Assembly (NCBI GenBank): GCA_910587105.1
Contig: CAJUMB010000029.1
Coordinates: forward strand, 1 to 42,673
Source: an uncultured Lachnospiraceae bacterium
GTDB taxonomy: Bacteria; Bacillota; Clostridia; Lachnospirales; Lachnospiraceae
Length of the DNA: 42,673 nt
Direction: 5' to 3'
Shown: one piece after another, positions 7,778-16,500 of the stretch
How positions within the stretch are numbered: the first letter of the stretch is position 1
Layout: each line of letters begins with the position of its first letter
Position numbers and translations under genes: made by a program
The notes under the pieces: model-generated
Database searches by the model: none
The model's input: only the letters and a program-made list of their open reading frames with translations
Told to the model about the DNA's origin: nothing

Positions 7778-7829
7778 ATTATAAATTTTTTCACTAATCC
7801 TTGCAATCCCCCAATTTATCTGTTAAAGT
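7778..7829. promoter_or_regulatory. Overlapping divergent promoters sharing one -35 hexamer
   Basis: TTGCAA at 7801-7806 is its own reverse complement. Leftward it pairs with a perfect TATAAT (7778-7783, minus strand) after 17 nt, driving the GH13-DUF5662-putP operon. Rightward it pairs with TAAAGT (7824-7829) after 17 nt, driving the DUF1292 gene. Both spacings are optimal. Confidence 0.65.
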
Positions 7830-7870
7830 GTTACTGTACCGTACGATTTAAAAAAGCGAGGAAAAATATC

Positions 7871-8281
7871 ATGAGTGAAGAAATGAATAAAAATCAGGAA
7901 TCTGCAGGAGCCGGCTGTTCTCCAATAGACTGTGCCTCCTGTACCAGTAATTGTTCTTCCAATCCCAATCAGGGAAATGGAAATACTCCCAGCACACTTA
8001 CCTTAACCATGGAAGATGACACAGAAGTTGACTGCGCCATTCTCACGGTTTTTCCTGTAGACAGCAAGGAGTACATCGCCCTTCTCCCCCTGGACAAGCA
8101 GGGTCATAACGCAGACGGAGAAGTATTCCTGTATGCATTCAGCAAGACTGAAAAAGGCGATCCCATCTTAGCCAACATTGAGGACGATGCCGAATACCAG
8201 GCAGCAGCCGACGCATTTAATAAAATTCTGGAAAACGCCAGAAAAGAAGAAAAGGCCGGGGTTCCCATCGAGGAATCGTAA
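7871..8281 (+). CDS. DUF1292 family protein with Cys-rich N terminus
   Basis: This 136-residue acidic protein contains the DUF1292 fold (about residues 40-105: LTLTMEDDTEVDCAILTVFPV, DSKEYIALLPLD, GEVFLYAFS), a family common in Firmicutes with no assigned function. Its N-terminal extension holds five cysteines (GAGCSPIDCASCTSNCSSN), unusual for short DUF1292 proteins, which could bind a metal. The C terminus is a charged helix. A GAGG site precedes the ATG, and an intrinsic terminator follows at 8313-8353, so it is a single-gene unit divergent from the GH13-like operon. Confidence 0.85.
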   Translation: MSEEMNKNQESAGAGCSPIDCASCTSNCSSNPNQGNGNTPSTLTLTMEDDTEVDCAILTVFPVDSKEYIALLPLDKQGHNADGEVFLYAFSKTEKGDPILANIEDDAEYQAAADAFNKILENARKEEKAGVPIEES

Positions 8282-8312
8282 AATATTAGAACAGTTACAG
8301 AACAAGGGATAA

Positions 8313-8353
8313 AGAGGACCTCACCAGAGCACCAGAGGAGGTTCTCTTTTTTG
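8313..8353 (+). terminator. Intrinsic terminator after the DUF1292 gene
   Basis: A 10-bp stem (8313-8322 with 8338-8347, one G-T pair) with a 15-nt loop runs into a T-tract (8347-8352). It lies between two convergent genes and may also slow minus-strand transcripts leaving dut. Confidence 0.8.
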
Positions 8354-8378
8354 GCATTCTCTTTTTCACACCTGCCGC

Positions 8379-8885
8379 CTACACCCCTGTACTTCCAAAT
8401 CCTCCTGTTCTCCTTCCAGAAGCTTGGTCATCTACCGTAATACCAAAGGGAAGAAAAATCCCCTGCATAAATCCGCCGCCGGCAGGTATGGACAGACATT
8501 TGCCCTCCTGGCTGCAGTTGGTCATTTTCGCCTGAATGTGTCCCTCATTATCCGCATAAAAATAATCTCCGTCAATAATGCCCACAGTATTATCCAGCTG
8601 CATCCGATACCGGATTCCCAAACCACTTCTGGGATAACAGGTCAAAACCCATCCTTCTTCCATTTCCACACGGATACCTGTGGGAATCATCACACTCTCC
8701 CCCGGTTTCAGTGAAATCTGTACAGGCGTATAAAAATCATAACCTGCACTCAGGGCAGTTGCACGCAGTGGAAGCCGGATACCCTGATAAATCTCTTCCA
8801 GATGTTCTTCCCTGCCAAACTGATTTTCCCAGTCTTCCTGAAAACGCCCAAAACTTACTTTTTGGAATTTCCCAATTCTTCTCAT
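8379..8885 (-). CDS. dut: dUTP diphosphatase (trimeric type)
   Basis: The protein hydrolyses dUTP to dUMP and PPi, keeping uracil out of DNA. Motif 1 appears as SAGYDFYTP, motif 2 as PRSGLGIRY, motif 3 as NTVGIIDGDYF, and the flexible C-terminal motif 5 as RRTGGFGSTG, all of the trimeric dUTPase family. From the ATG at 8885 it is 168 residues, with MRRIGKFQKVSF as N terminus. A G-rich site lies 6 nt upstream. An upstream in-frame ATG (8975) would add 30 residues that do not look like the family. It follows pnp by 127 nt on the same strand. Confidence 0.9.
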   Translation of the reverse strand: MRRIGKFQKVSFGRFQEDWENQFGREEHLEEIYQGIRLPLRATALSAGYDFYTPVQISLKPGESVMIPTGIRVEMEEGWVLTCYPRSGLGIRYRMQLDNTVGIIDGDYFYADNEGHIQAKMTNCSQEGKCLSIPAGGGFMQGIFLPFGITVDDQASGRRTGGFGSTGV

Positions 8886-9012
8886 GATATCCCCCATTTG
8901 CACTGAGTCTGCCTTAGAATGTGCCATGTATCTGGCAGAAAGCACTTTCAAACACACTCCAAAAAGCTGCTGCATAACTGTTTTATCAGCAGGCAGCAGC
9001 TTCCTTCCCTCT

Positions 9013-11118
9013 CTAAATAGACGGCTTCGCCCCGGCAGGAACGTCTTTCATGCTGAAGCTGATTCTGCCCATCCGGTCTTTTCCCAGACAGATAACTGTC
9101 ACCTTGTCTCCCAGCGTCAGCACATCTTCCACACGGTTGATGCGTCCTTTGCTCATCTTTGAAATATGCACCATGCCTTCTTTGCCGGGAGCAAATTCCA
9201 AAAATGCACCGAATTCTTTAATGCTGACTACTTTGCCCACAAAAATCTGTCCGGATTCAAAGTCTGTGGTGATAATTTTCACCATCTCTGCCGCTTTATC
9301 CATTCCAGCCTGGTCTGTGCCGCAGATGGATACAGCGCCGTCATCGGAAATGTCAATCTTTACCCCTGTCTCATCGATAATCTGATTGATGGTTTTCCCT
9401 CTCTGGCCTACCACATCACCGATCTTCTGGGGATCAATCTGGATCTGGATAATTTTGGGTGCATACGGACCCACTGACTCTCTGGGTTTGGCAATACAGG
9501 GCTCCATTATCTCCCTCAGAATATACTCCCTGGCCTCCTTTGTTCTGCGGATTGCCTCCTCCACAATACTCCTGGTCAAGCCGTGGATCTTGATATCCAT
9601 CTGAATAGCTGTGATCCCGTCATGGGTTCCTGCCACTTTAAAGTCCATATCCCCGAAGAAATCCTCCAGCCCCTGAATATCTGTCAAAACTACATAGTCA
9701 TCGTCTGTATCCCCGGTCACCAGCCCGGTAGAAATCCCGGCCACAGGTTTTTTAATGGGAACCCCCGCTGCCATCAAGGACAGTGTGGAACCGCATATAC
9801 TGGCCTGGGACGTGGAACCGTTTGACTCAAACGTCTCTGAAACAGTCCGAATAGCGTACGGAAATTCTTCCTCTGACGGGAGCACAGGAAGCAGAGCTTT
9901 CTCCGCCAGGGCACCATGTCCGATTTCCCGGCGTCCCGGTCCTCTGGAAGGACGGGTCTCCCCAACCGAATAGGACGGGAAATTATAGTGGTGCATATAG
10001 CGCTTGGAAGTCTCCATCTCATCCAGTCCGTCAATTCTCTGGGCATCTGCCAGCGGCGCCAGTGTTGTGATGGTACAGATTTGTGTCTGGCCCCTGGTGA
10101 ACATACCGGAACCGTGTACTCTGGGCACAATGTCAATCTCAGCGGCCAGCGGACGGATCTGGGTGATCTCTCTGCCGTCAGGGCGCTTGTGGTCTTTCAG
10201 AATCATCTTGCGCACTGTCTTCTTCTGGTACTGGTAAAGAGCATCTCCAAGATAGGAAAGCCATTCCTCATTCTCCGCCCAGGTCTCCTCCACACGTTCT
10301 CTGATGGCACGGATATTTGCCTCACGCACCTGCTTCTCATCGGTAAAAACCGCTTTCTCCATCTCATCGGAAGGCACCAGTTCCTCTAATGCCGCCACTA
10401 CCTCCTGGGGCACCGCATAGCTCTCATACTCGTGTTTGGGTTTCCCGGTTTCCGCGATAATCTTGTCAAAGAAAGCGATAATCTCCTGATTTACCTCATG
10501 GGCTTTGTAAATAGCCTCAATCATTCGTTCTTCCGGTACTTCGTTGGCGCCGGCTTCGATCATGATGACTTTTTCCCGTGTAGACGCCACTGTGAGCTGT
10601 AAATCTGAAATATCTTTCTGGGAAAGGGATGGGTTGATCACAAACTCCCCGCCGATGAGCCCCACCTGGGTAGCCGCACATGGACCGTCAAACGGTATAT
10701 CCGAAATGCACACAGATAAAGCCGACCCCAGCATAGCCGGAATCTCCGGATTACACTCCGTGTCCACCGACATCACCAGGTTATTCAAAGTCACGTCATT
10801 TCTGTAATCCTTGGGAAACAGCGGCCGCATGGGGCGGTCGATTACCCTGGATGTGAGCACAGAATGCTCACTGGCCTTTCCTTCCCTTTTATTAAATCCG
10901 CCGGGGATTTTCCCCACAGCGTACATTTTTTCCTCGTATTCTACACTCAGCGGAAAGAAATCAATCCCTTCCCTGGGCTTTTCTGATGCTGTAGCAGTAG
11001 ATAACACCGTGGTATCTCCATAGAACATCAGAGCTGCTCCGTTGGCCTGCTTGGCCACCCGGTCAATATCTATTCTCAGTGTTCTGCCTGCCAATTCCAT
11101 TGAATAACTTTTGTACAT
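9013..11118 (-). CDS. pnp: Polyribonucleotide nucleotidyltransferase
   Basis: PNPase degrades RNA 3'-to-5' using phosphate. The 701-residue product has two RNase PH-like domains (LRIDIDRVAKQANGAALMFYGDTTVL near the N terminus, and GQTQICTITTLAPLADAQ in the second core) joined by an all-alpha linker. After these come a KH domain (IGDVVGQRGKTINQIIDETG) and an S1 domain (GKVVSIKEFGAFLEFAPGKEGMVHISKMS). Length is typical. The ATG at 11118 has AAAGG upstream. It follows rpsO, as in most bacteria, across a hairpin at 11164-11181 that could lower pnp expression relative to rpsO. Confidence 0.97.
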   Translation of the reverse strand: MYKSYSMELAGRTLRIDIDRVAKQANGAALMFYGDTTVLSTATASEKPREGIDFFPLSVEYEEKMYAVGKIPGGFNKREGKASEHSVLTSRVIDRPMRPLFPKDYRNDVTLNNLVMSVDTECNPEIPAMLGSALSVCISDIPFDGPCAATQVGLIGGEFVINPSLSQKDISDLQLTVASTREKVIMIEAGANEVPEERMIEAIYKAHEVNQEIIAFFDKIIAETGKPKHEYESYAVPQEVVAALEELVPSDEMEKAVFTDEKQVREANIRAIRERVEETWAENEEWLSYLGDALYQYQKKTVRKMILKDHKRPDGREITQIRPLAAEIDIVPRVHGSGMFTRGQTQICTITTLAPLADAQRIDGLDEMETSKRYMHHYNFPSYSVGETRPSRGPGRREIGHGALAEKALLPVLPSEEEFPYAIRTVSETFESNGSTSQASICGSTLSLMAAGVPIKKPVAGISTGLVTGDTDDDYVVLTDIQGLEDFFGDMDFKVAGTHDGITAIQMDIKIHGLTRSIVEEAIRRTKEAREYILREIMEPCIAKPRESVGPYAPKIIQIQIDPQKIGDVVGQRGKTINQIIDETGVKIDISDDGAVSICGTDQAGMDKAAEMVKIITTDFESGQIFVGKVVSIKEFGAFLEFAPGKEGMVHISKMSKGRINRVEDVLTLGDKVTVICLGKDRMGRISFSMKDVPAGAKPSI

Positions 11119-11156
11119 ATACTGGTTTCCTTTCTAAAACGACCTCAAACAATGCT

Positions 11157-11181
11157 AAAAAGAGGGCGGATTGATCCGCCC
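11157..11181 (-). terminator. Hairpin terminator/attenuator between rpsO and pnp
   Basis: On the minus strand GGGCGGA-loop-TCCGCCC (stem within 11164-11181) is followed by TCTTTTT (11157-11163). It is a compact intrinsic terminator just after rpsO. Some readthrough into pnp is likely, since no separate pnp promoter was recognised. Confidence 0.85.
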
Positions 11182-11198
11182 CCAACTGTACACATACC

Positions 11199-11465
11199 TT
11201 ATTTTCTCAGTCCCAGTCTCTCAATTAATGCGCGGTATCTCTCAATGTCGGTCTTTTTTAAATATGCAAGCAATCCACGTCTCTGACCTACCATTTTCAA
11301 AAGTCCCCGTCTGGAATGGTGATCCTTATGGTGTACCTTCAAATGCTCAGTTAATTCCTGAATCCTGGCTGTCAAAACTGCAACCTGTACTTCCGGTGAA
11401 CCGGTATCTCCCTCTGTTCTGGCATATTCTTTCATGATTGCAGCTTTCTTTTCCTTTGAAATCAA
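11199..11465 (-). CDS. rpsO: 30S ribosomal protein S15
   Basis: S15 is a primary binder of 16S rRNA in the central domain and helps form bridge B4. The 88-residue sequence contains the conserved TEGDTGSPEVQVAVLTARI, HLKVHHKDHHSRRGLLKMVGQRRGLLAYL and RYRALIERLGLRK blocks and has the normal length. The start is TTG at 11465, with AAGGAGG and 8-nt spacing. A good promoter lies at 11570-11598, leaving a leader of about 100 nt that may carry the S15 autoregulatory structure. pnp follows on the same strand. Confidence 0.97.
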   Translation of the reverse strand: MISKEKKAAIMKEYARTEGDTGSPEVQVAVLTARIQELTEHLKVHHKDHHSRRGLLKMVGQRRGLLAYLKKTDIERYRALIERLGLRK

Positions 11466-11563
11466 TTGTATTTCCTCCTTTTTTCTCTCATAACCGCCCT
11501 CTATTAAGAAATGGCCGGAGTATCCGATTTCCGAATATGGGCTGTATTATGTTACTTGAAACC
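11466..11563 (-). promoter_or_regulatory. rpsO 5' leader, possible S15-binding autoregulatory RNA
   Basis: The roughly 100-nt leader between the predicted start point and the TTG contains complementary segments such as GCCC/GGGC and TCCGATTT/AAATCGGA-like pairings around 11500-11545. S15 represses its own mRNA through leader structures in many bacteria. A specific match to a known clostridial S15 motif was not established. Confidence 0.35.
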
Positions 11564-11569
11564 AGACAT

Positions 11570-11598
11570 AGTATAGCACAAATGACAGCTGTTGTAAA
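11570..11598 (-). promoter_or_regulatory. Promoter of rpsO(-pnp)
   Basis: On the minus strand TTTACA (11593-11598) and TATACT (11570-11575) are 17 nt apart, about 100 nt upstream of the rpsO start. Confidence 0.75.
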
Positions 11599-11652
11599 TG
11601 TTTTTCTGAAAGTATTCCTGCTGCCGCCCCCTGCCGCAAAATTACTGATATC

Positions 11653-13284
11653 CTAACTCTCTGGTTCTTCCGCTATGGAAAACGCAATATTCGTCGCATG
11701 GTCGGACACCCTTTCCAGACCGGATATAATATCTGAATAAACCATTCCCGCTGCAGGTGTGCACTCGTTTCTTGTGAGCCTGTCCACATGTTCCTGCTGC
11801 AGCTGGCGCTCCATCTCATCCACCTCATCTTCCAGGTCCAGTATTTCCTGCATATGCTCCTGGTTATTGTTGGAGAACATATCCAGAGCATAGGTGGTAA
11901 TCTGCACTACCTTCCCCAGCATTTTCAGCAGACCGTTTTTGGCCTGAGAACTCATGTCCAGATTCTGCTCTATGCGTATGACAGCAGCCTCTGCCACATT
12001 CTCTGCATGGTCCCCAATCCGTTCAATGTCGTTAGCCACATGAAACAGGCCTCCAATGCTTTTCGCATCGTCCACAGGCAGTGTGGTCTGGTTCAGCGCC
12101 ACCAGATAATCTGTGATGGTCTCGTTGAGATAATCAATGTTTTTCTCTACCTCATAGACCTCCTGGATTTCCTTTTCATCCAGGCTGATCAACGCATTCA
12201 TCGCCCTCTCCAGATTGCCGATTGCCATATAACCCATACGTTCCAGTTCCCTGGTGGCGTCAAACACTGCCGTAGTGGGAGAAAATACATTTTTCTCGCC
12301 AATATACTCCAGCTGGAAGCCTTCTGTTCCGGCTTCCTCCCCGCCCGGAACGATTTTGTAAGTCAGCTTTACAATCCACTGGATAAAGGGGAACAGTGCA
12401 ATCACTTCCACCACTTTAATAATCGTGTGGGCATTGGCCACCTCCCTGGCAGCATTCCCTCCGGAGATATGCTGGATAAAGAGAGTAACCGGCTCCAGTG
12501 CTGCGGTCAGAATCACCAAAATCAGGGCACTTCCCACGATATTAAACAGGAAATGTATCCATGCTGCTCTTTTCGCATCTGTCTTTGCGCCCAGGCTGGC
12601 CAGCAGGGCGGATACGCAGGACCCCATGTTACATCCCAGAATCACAAAGAAGCAAATCTGTATTTCCAGCAGCCCCTGGCTGGCCAGCAGCAGTACGATT
12701 CCCACTGTGGCAGAGGAGCTCTGTAAAACGGCTGTGATCACAAACCCCACCAAAATGGCCAGGTAATGATTATCCAAAGACCCCAGTGCCTGGGTAATCA
12801 TAGGGGATTCTTTCAGCACGGACATAGAGCTTGACATAGTGGTCAGACCCATGAATAAAATACCAAAGCCCAGAATCACTTCCCCCATCCGGTTGATCTT
12901 CTGGTTTTTACAGAAATTGCTCATCACAACCCCTGCCATTACAAACAAGGGGGCCCAATCTGAGAGATTGATGGCAATCAGCTGTGAAGTCACCGTTGTA
13001 CCGATGTTGGCGCCCATAATCACCCCGGCTGCCTGCATCAGATTCATCAGCCCCGAATTGACAAAACTCACTACCATCACAGTTGTTGCACTGGAAGACT
13101 GAATCACTGCAGTGAATATGACTCCCACCAACATCCCCATAAACCGATTGCTGGTAAAGAACTCCAGTACACTCCTCATCTTTGCACCGGCGGCTTTTTC
13201 CAGGCTTTTGCTCATCAATTCCATTCCGTATAAGAAAAGACCCAATCCCCCCATTAAACCCAGAATCACACTAAGTACCGACAT
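11653..13284 (-). CDS. Na/Pi cotransporter family protein with PhoU-like domain
   Basis: This 543-residue membrane protein has the duplicated Na/Pi cotransporter (NptA/YjbB-type) core. The two QSSSAT repeats, AVIQSSSATT and AVLQSSSATV, are the Na+/phosphate-binding signatures. The last 200 residues are a soluble helical PhoU-like region (MGYMAIGNLERAMNALISLDEKEI, and later ERVSDHATNIAFSIAEE). It probably moves inorganic phosphate with Na+. The ATG at 13284 has GGGAGGGAG just upstream; an upstream in-frame codon at 13314 is less likely. It sits 32 nt after ribF in the rimP-to-ribF strand block, an unusual partner for translation genes. Confidence 0.88.
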   Translation of the reverse strand: MSVLSVILGLMGGLGLFLYGMELMSKSLEKAAGAKMRSVLEFFTSNRFMGMLVGVIFTAVIQSSSATTVMVVSFVNSGLMNLMQAAGVIMGANIGTTVTSQLIAINLSDWAPLFVMAGVVMSNFCKNQKINRMGEVILGFGILFMGLTTMSSSMSVLKESPMITQALGSLDNHYLAILVGFVITAVLQSSSATVGIVLLLASQGLLEIQICFFVILGCNMGSCVSALLASLGAKTDAKRAAWIHFLFNIVGSALILVILTAALEPVTLFIQHISGGNAAREVANAHTIIKVVEVIALFPFIQWIVKLTYKIVPGGEEAGTEGFQLEYIGEKNVFSPTTAVFDATRELERMGYMAIGNLERAMNALISLDEKEIQEVYEVEKNIDYLNETITDYLVALNQTTLPVDDAKSIGGLFHVANDIERIGDHAENVAEAAVIRIEQNLDMSSQAKNGLLKMLGKVVQITTYALDMFSNNNQEHMQEILDLEDEVDEMERQLQQEHVDRLTRNECTPAAGMVYSDIISGLERVSDHATNIAFSIAEEPES

Positions 13285-13316
13285 GACTCCCTCCCTTTCT
13301 ATGCCTGACGGCATAT

Positions 13317-14243
13317 TTATCCTTTAGAGTATGTTTTCATAAAAGAATGTTCCGCAAAAAATTCTTCCGCCTGCGATACATCTGTACGCAGCAATTGTTC
13401 TTTCAGCTGATTCAAAGAATCAAATTTCCTCTCATAACGCAGAAAATGATAAAAAGCCACCGTAGATTCCACCCCATACAGATTCTCATGGCAGTCGAAC
13501 AGATACGTCTCCACTCCCAGAAAGTCTTCTCCACCCACCGTAGGTTTATAACCTACATTCGTGATCCCCAGATATTCTCTGTGAAAGAATCTGGAACGGG
13601 TGGCATAAACCCCATTGGGCGGCATCAGTTTCCCTTTGGGTGGAATCAGATTGGTGGTGGGAATTCCAATGGTATGTCCCAAGCCCCTGCCATGGATGAT
13701 TTCCCCGGTGGTTGAGAAAGGATATCCCAGAAGGCTGTTCACTTTCTCTATATGTCCTTCATTCAGCTGTTCCCGGATATAAGTGCTGCTAATCGGCCGG
13801 TTCCCGTCCTTTTCTTTCTCCAGGATTTCCACCTGAAACCCATATAACTTTCCCATTTCCTGCAGATATGCTGTGTCCCCTTTTCTCTGATAGCCAAAAC
13901 GGAAATCCGGACCGACCACCACCCAGCCGGCGTGCATACGCTTCACCAGTATCTGCTCTACGAAATCCCCGGGAGACATATGCATCAGCCGGGTGTCCAT
14001 CTGAAGTTCTGCCAGAACCCCGACACCCATTTTCTCCAGAATCTCATACCGCTCCGCCCCTGTCAGCAGCTTCCTTGCCGGTGTCTCAAAGGCACAGACC
14101 ACAGTCTCATACCCCTGCTTTCCTATCTCAAGTACCCGGTTGACCAGTTTCTGATGGCCCCGGTGCAGTCCGTTAAATTTCCCCAGGGTAACCGCACTGG
14201 GGCCTTGCAGCATTAGTTTTTCTTTTTCCCTCACACATTTCAT
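13317..14243 (-). CDS. ribF: Bifunctional riboflavin kinase/FAD synthetase
   Basis: RibF makes FMN from riboflavin and then FAD. The N-terminal nucleotidyltransferase half begins with TLGKFNGLHRGHQKLV (usually FDG; here Asn replaces Asp), has VVGPDFRFGYQRKGD, and ISSTYIREQLNEG. The C-terminal riboflavin kinase half has GRGLGHTIGIPTTNL (the conserved GIPTxN), ITNVGYKPTVGG and VETYLFD. At 308 residues it has normal length. The ATG at 14243 has AGGAG with 6-nt spacing. It is 13 nt downstream of truB, the usual truB-ribF pairing of Firmicutes. Confidence 0.95.
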   Translation of the reverse strand: MKCVREKEKLMLQGPSAVTLGKFNGLHRGHQKLVNRVLEIGKQGYETVVCAFETPARKLLTGAERYEILEKMGVGVLAELQMDTRLMHMSPGDFVEQILVKRMHAGWVVVGPDFRFGYQRKGDTAYLQEMGKLYGFQVEILEKEKDGNRPISSTYIREQLNEGHIEKVNSLLGYPFSTTGEIIHGRGLGHTIGIPTTNLIPPKGKLMPPNGVYATRSRFFHREYLGITNVGYKPTVGGEDFLGVETYLFDCHENLYGVESTVAFYHFLRYERKFDSLNQLKEQLLRTDVSQAEEFFAEHSFMKTYSKG

Positions 14244-14256
14244 GGCTGTCTCCTGA

Positions 14257-15144
14257 CTACAAGAACATTTTTACCGGAAAATATTTCCCAGTGTTTTCTT
14301 TGTGCTGATAAATTCCCTTGAATACGCCCCTGCTGTCATAGACACGAATCCAGCTGCTGCCAAAATCCCTTTTGTCTTTCACTGCCGGCAGAGGATTGCC
14401 GTTATCAAGCAGCTTGTCCTGGACTGCTGTACAGTCCAGCCGTGGATATTCTGCCAGCATGTCTTCAATCCGAAGAATCTGTTCTTCCAGCCGCCCTTCC
14501 CCAAAAAGCTTCTCTACCTGGGAAAGCTTCAGGGCTTGTGCAATCCCAAACATACCGGACCGGGTGCGGAGCAGCTCTTCCATACAGCCGCCGCATCCCA
14601 GCTGCTGTCCTATATCATGACATAAGGTGCGGATATAGGTTCCTTTTGAGCAGGTAACCTCCAGAACCGCCCGGGGCAGACGGATATCATCTACCCTGAT
14701 CTTTTGGATATGGACAGGCCTGGGGGGACGCTCCACCACCACGCCTTCCCTGGCCAGTTCATACAAACGCTTTCCCTGTATTTTACAGGCACTGTACATG
14801 GGCGGAATCTGCATAATATCCCCCTGGAATTTTTCTACACAGCTTTTGAGTTCTTCCGGACTGGTACTGACCGGATACTCCTTTAACACCCTGCCGGAAA
14901 TATCCTGGGTATCTGTCACTTTTCCCAGCAAAAGTACTGCCCGGTATGTCTTTTCCTTGTCAGTGAGAAGATCACAGAGCTTTGTGGCCTTCCCCAGACA
15001 GACAGGGAGAACGCCCTGGGCATCCGGGTCCAGAGTGCCTGTATGGCCGATTTTCTTCTGGCCCAGAATTCCTCTCAGCCTGGCAACCACATCGTGAGAC
15101 GTGTATCCTTTTTCTTTGTAAATATTTATGATTCCATCCAGCAT
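14257..15144 (-). CDS. truB: tRNA pseudouridine(55) synthase TruB
   Basis: TruB isomerises U55 in the T-loop of tRNAs. The sequence starts MLDGIINIYKEKGYTSHDVV, has the catalytic motif GHTGTLDPDAQGVLPV with the nucleophilic Asp, YRAVLLLGKVTDTQD, and the GTYIRTLCHDIGQQLGCG motif; a C-terminal PUA-like domain follows. From the ATG at 15144 it has 295 residues. A GTG six codons earlier (15162), directly after the nrnA stop, is an alternative, but GGAAG spacing favours the ATG. It lies between nrnA and ribF. Confidence 0.95.
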   Translation of the reverse strand: MLDGIINIYKEKGYTSHDVVARLRGILGQKKIGHTGTLDPDAQGVLPVCLGKATKLCDLLTDKEKTYRAVLLLGKVTDTQDISGRVLKEYPVSTSPEELKSCVEKFQGDIMQIPPMYSACKIQGKRLYELAREGVVVERPPRPVHIQKIRVDDIRLPRAVLEVTCSKGTYIRTLCHDIGQQLGCGGCMEELLRTRSGMFGIAQALKLSQVEKLFGEGRLEEQILRIEDMLAEYPRLDCTAVQDKLLDNGNPLPAVKDKRDFGSSWIRVYDSRGVFKGIYQHKENTGKYFPVKMFL

Positions 15145-15162
15145 CTGTATTTTCTTCCACAC

Positions 15163-16116
15163 TTACTGATTGATTTGTTCCTCGATATGCAGAGTAAGAT
15201 TATTCAGCACATCGTAATAAGTACCTTTGATTTCACATCCTGCCGCCCTGACATGTCCTCCGCCTCCAAAATATGAGGCAACCTGGTTCACGTCCACATT
15301 CCCATTGGAACGCAGGCTTACTTTAAACTCCATAGGCTTTAGTTCATACAAAAAGATAGCCACTTCCACCCCTTTGGTGAGACGGAGCTGATTGACGATG
15401 CCGTCCAGATCCTTACCCTCTACCCCGTAGAAAATCAGATCTTTCTTTTTCAGTACTCCGGCAATACAGGTTCCGTGGAGCAGAAGAATACTCTCCGTCA
15501 GAACACGGCCCATTACCTGATTCTGAATATACGTTTTCTGATAAAACGACTCGTCGATGATCTTCTGGAAGGGAACACCCTTTTCCAGCAGGCTGGCAGC
15601 AATACGCATAGTCTCCGGGCTGGTGGCCGTATACTGGAATACCCCTGTGTCATGGATAATTCCGGTATAAATACAAGAAGCTGTATGACTGCTGACCCTG
15701 TCTGGGTCCAGAAGCGTGTATAAAATCTCCGATGCAGATCCCGCCTGGGCTTTTACCCAGTTGATATCTGCAAAATTTGTATTGCTCACATGATGGTCGA
15801 TATTTACTGTTTTTTTGGCCCGGACAAAGCATTCTGCCCCGGCACCCAGACGGTCCAGTGTGCTGGTATCCAATATGATGAGCACATCATAGGAAGTTTC
15901 TCCACTATATGACGTACGGACATCTTCGATCCCCGGAATATAAGAAAATACCGGGCTTGGGGACTCCAGATACACATCTACGGCGATCTCAGGATAATTT
16001 TCCTTTATATAATTATACAGGCCCATGCAGGAACCTGTGCAGTCCCCGTCTGGCCGGATATGTCCTGCGATAGCCGCCGTGTGTACCTGGGCCAGTACTT
16101 CTTCAATTCTCTCCAT
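15163..16116 (-). CDS. nrnA: DHH/DHHA1 phosphoesterase, NrnA-type nanoRNase/pAp phosphatase
   Basis: This 317-residue DHH-family phosphoesterase matches NrnA, which degrades nano-RNAs and dephosphorylates pAp. Metal-binding motifs seen are GHIRPDGDCTGS, LIILDTS, IDHHVSN (the DHH box), and GIIHDTGVFQY. The DHHA1 domain ends with YFGGGGHVRAAGCEI, which binds substrate. Length is normal. The ATG at 16116 has GGGGGAAGG upstream. Its position between rbfA and truB is the common Firmicute arrangement. It could also hydrolyse linear dinucleotides, as some members do. Confidence 0.93.
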   Translation of the reverse strand: MERIEEVLAQVHTAAIAGHIRPDGDCTGSCMGLYNYIKENYPEIAVDVYLESPSPVFSYIPGIEDVRTSYSGETSYDVLIILDTSTLDRLGAGAECFVRAKKTVNIDHHVSNTNFADINWVKAQAGSASEILYTLLDPDRVSSHTASCIYTGIIHDTGVFQYTATSPETMRIAASLLEKGVPFQKIIDESFYQKTYIQNQVMGRVLTESILLLHGTCIAGVLKKKDLIFYGVEGKDLDGIVNQLRLTKGVEVAIFLYELKPMEFKVSLRSNGNVDVNQVASYFGGGGHVRAAGCEIKGTYYDVLNNLTLHIEEQINQ

Positions 16117-16129
16117 GCCCTTCCCCCTT

Positions 16130-16489
16130 TTACGTGTCTTTTCTTGTCACATCTTCTATTTTTTTAGACATGGTTACTCCATATTCAATAGACGAATCCA
16201 ATATAAATTTAATCTGCGGCGTAATCCGCAGGTTCAGATTCCCTGCCAGCTGGCGGCGCACATACCCTTCCGCGCTCTTCAACCCATCCATAGTGTCTTT
16301 TTTTGCTTTTTCATCGCCCAGTACACTGATGTACGCTTTGCAGGTTTTCAGATCCGGCGCCACTTCCACAGCCACTACAGAAGTCATGGAGTGAATGCGC
16401 GGATCTTTGATCTGATTGCGGATAATATTGCTCAGTTCCTTTTGTACCTCTCCATTGACACGGATATTTTTGATGCTGTTCTTTCTCAT
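16130..16489 (-). CDS. rbfA: Ribosome-binding factor A
   Basis: RbfA binds the 30S subunit during late maturation of the 16S rRNA 5' end. The 119-residue KH-type protein shows the family features: MRKNSIKNIRVNGEVQKELSNII, the IKDPRIHSMTSVVAVEVAPDLKTCKAYISVLG strands, LKSAEGYVRRQLAGNLNLRITPQIKFILD, and SIEYGVTMSKKIEDV. A GAGG site precedes the ATG at 16489. It follows infB by 11 nt in the classical nusA-infB-rbfA order. Confidence 0.96.
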   Translation of the reverse strand: MRKNSIKNIRVNGEVQKELSNIIRNQIKDPRIHSMTSVVAVEVAPDLKTCKAYISVLGDEKAKKDTMDGLKSAEGYVRRQLAGNLNLRITPQIKFILDSSIEYGVTMSKKIEDVTRKDT

Positions 16490-16500
16490 CTACATAACCT

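Noticed and set aside
8886..8975. Extra 30 residues at the N terminus of dUTPase
   Set aside because: No ribosome site and no family similarity; the ATG at 8885 gives the expected start.
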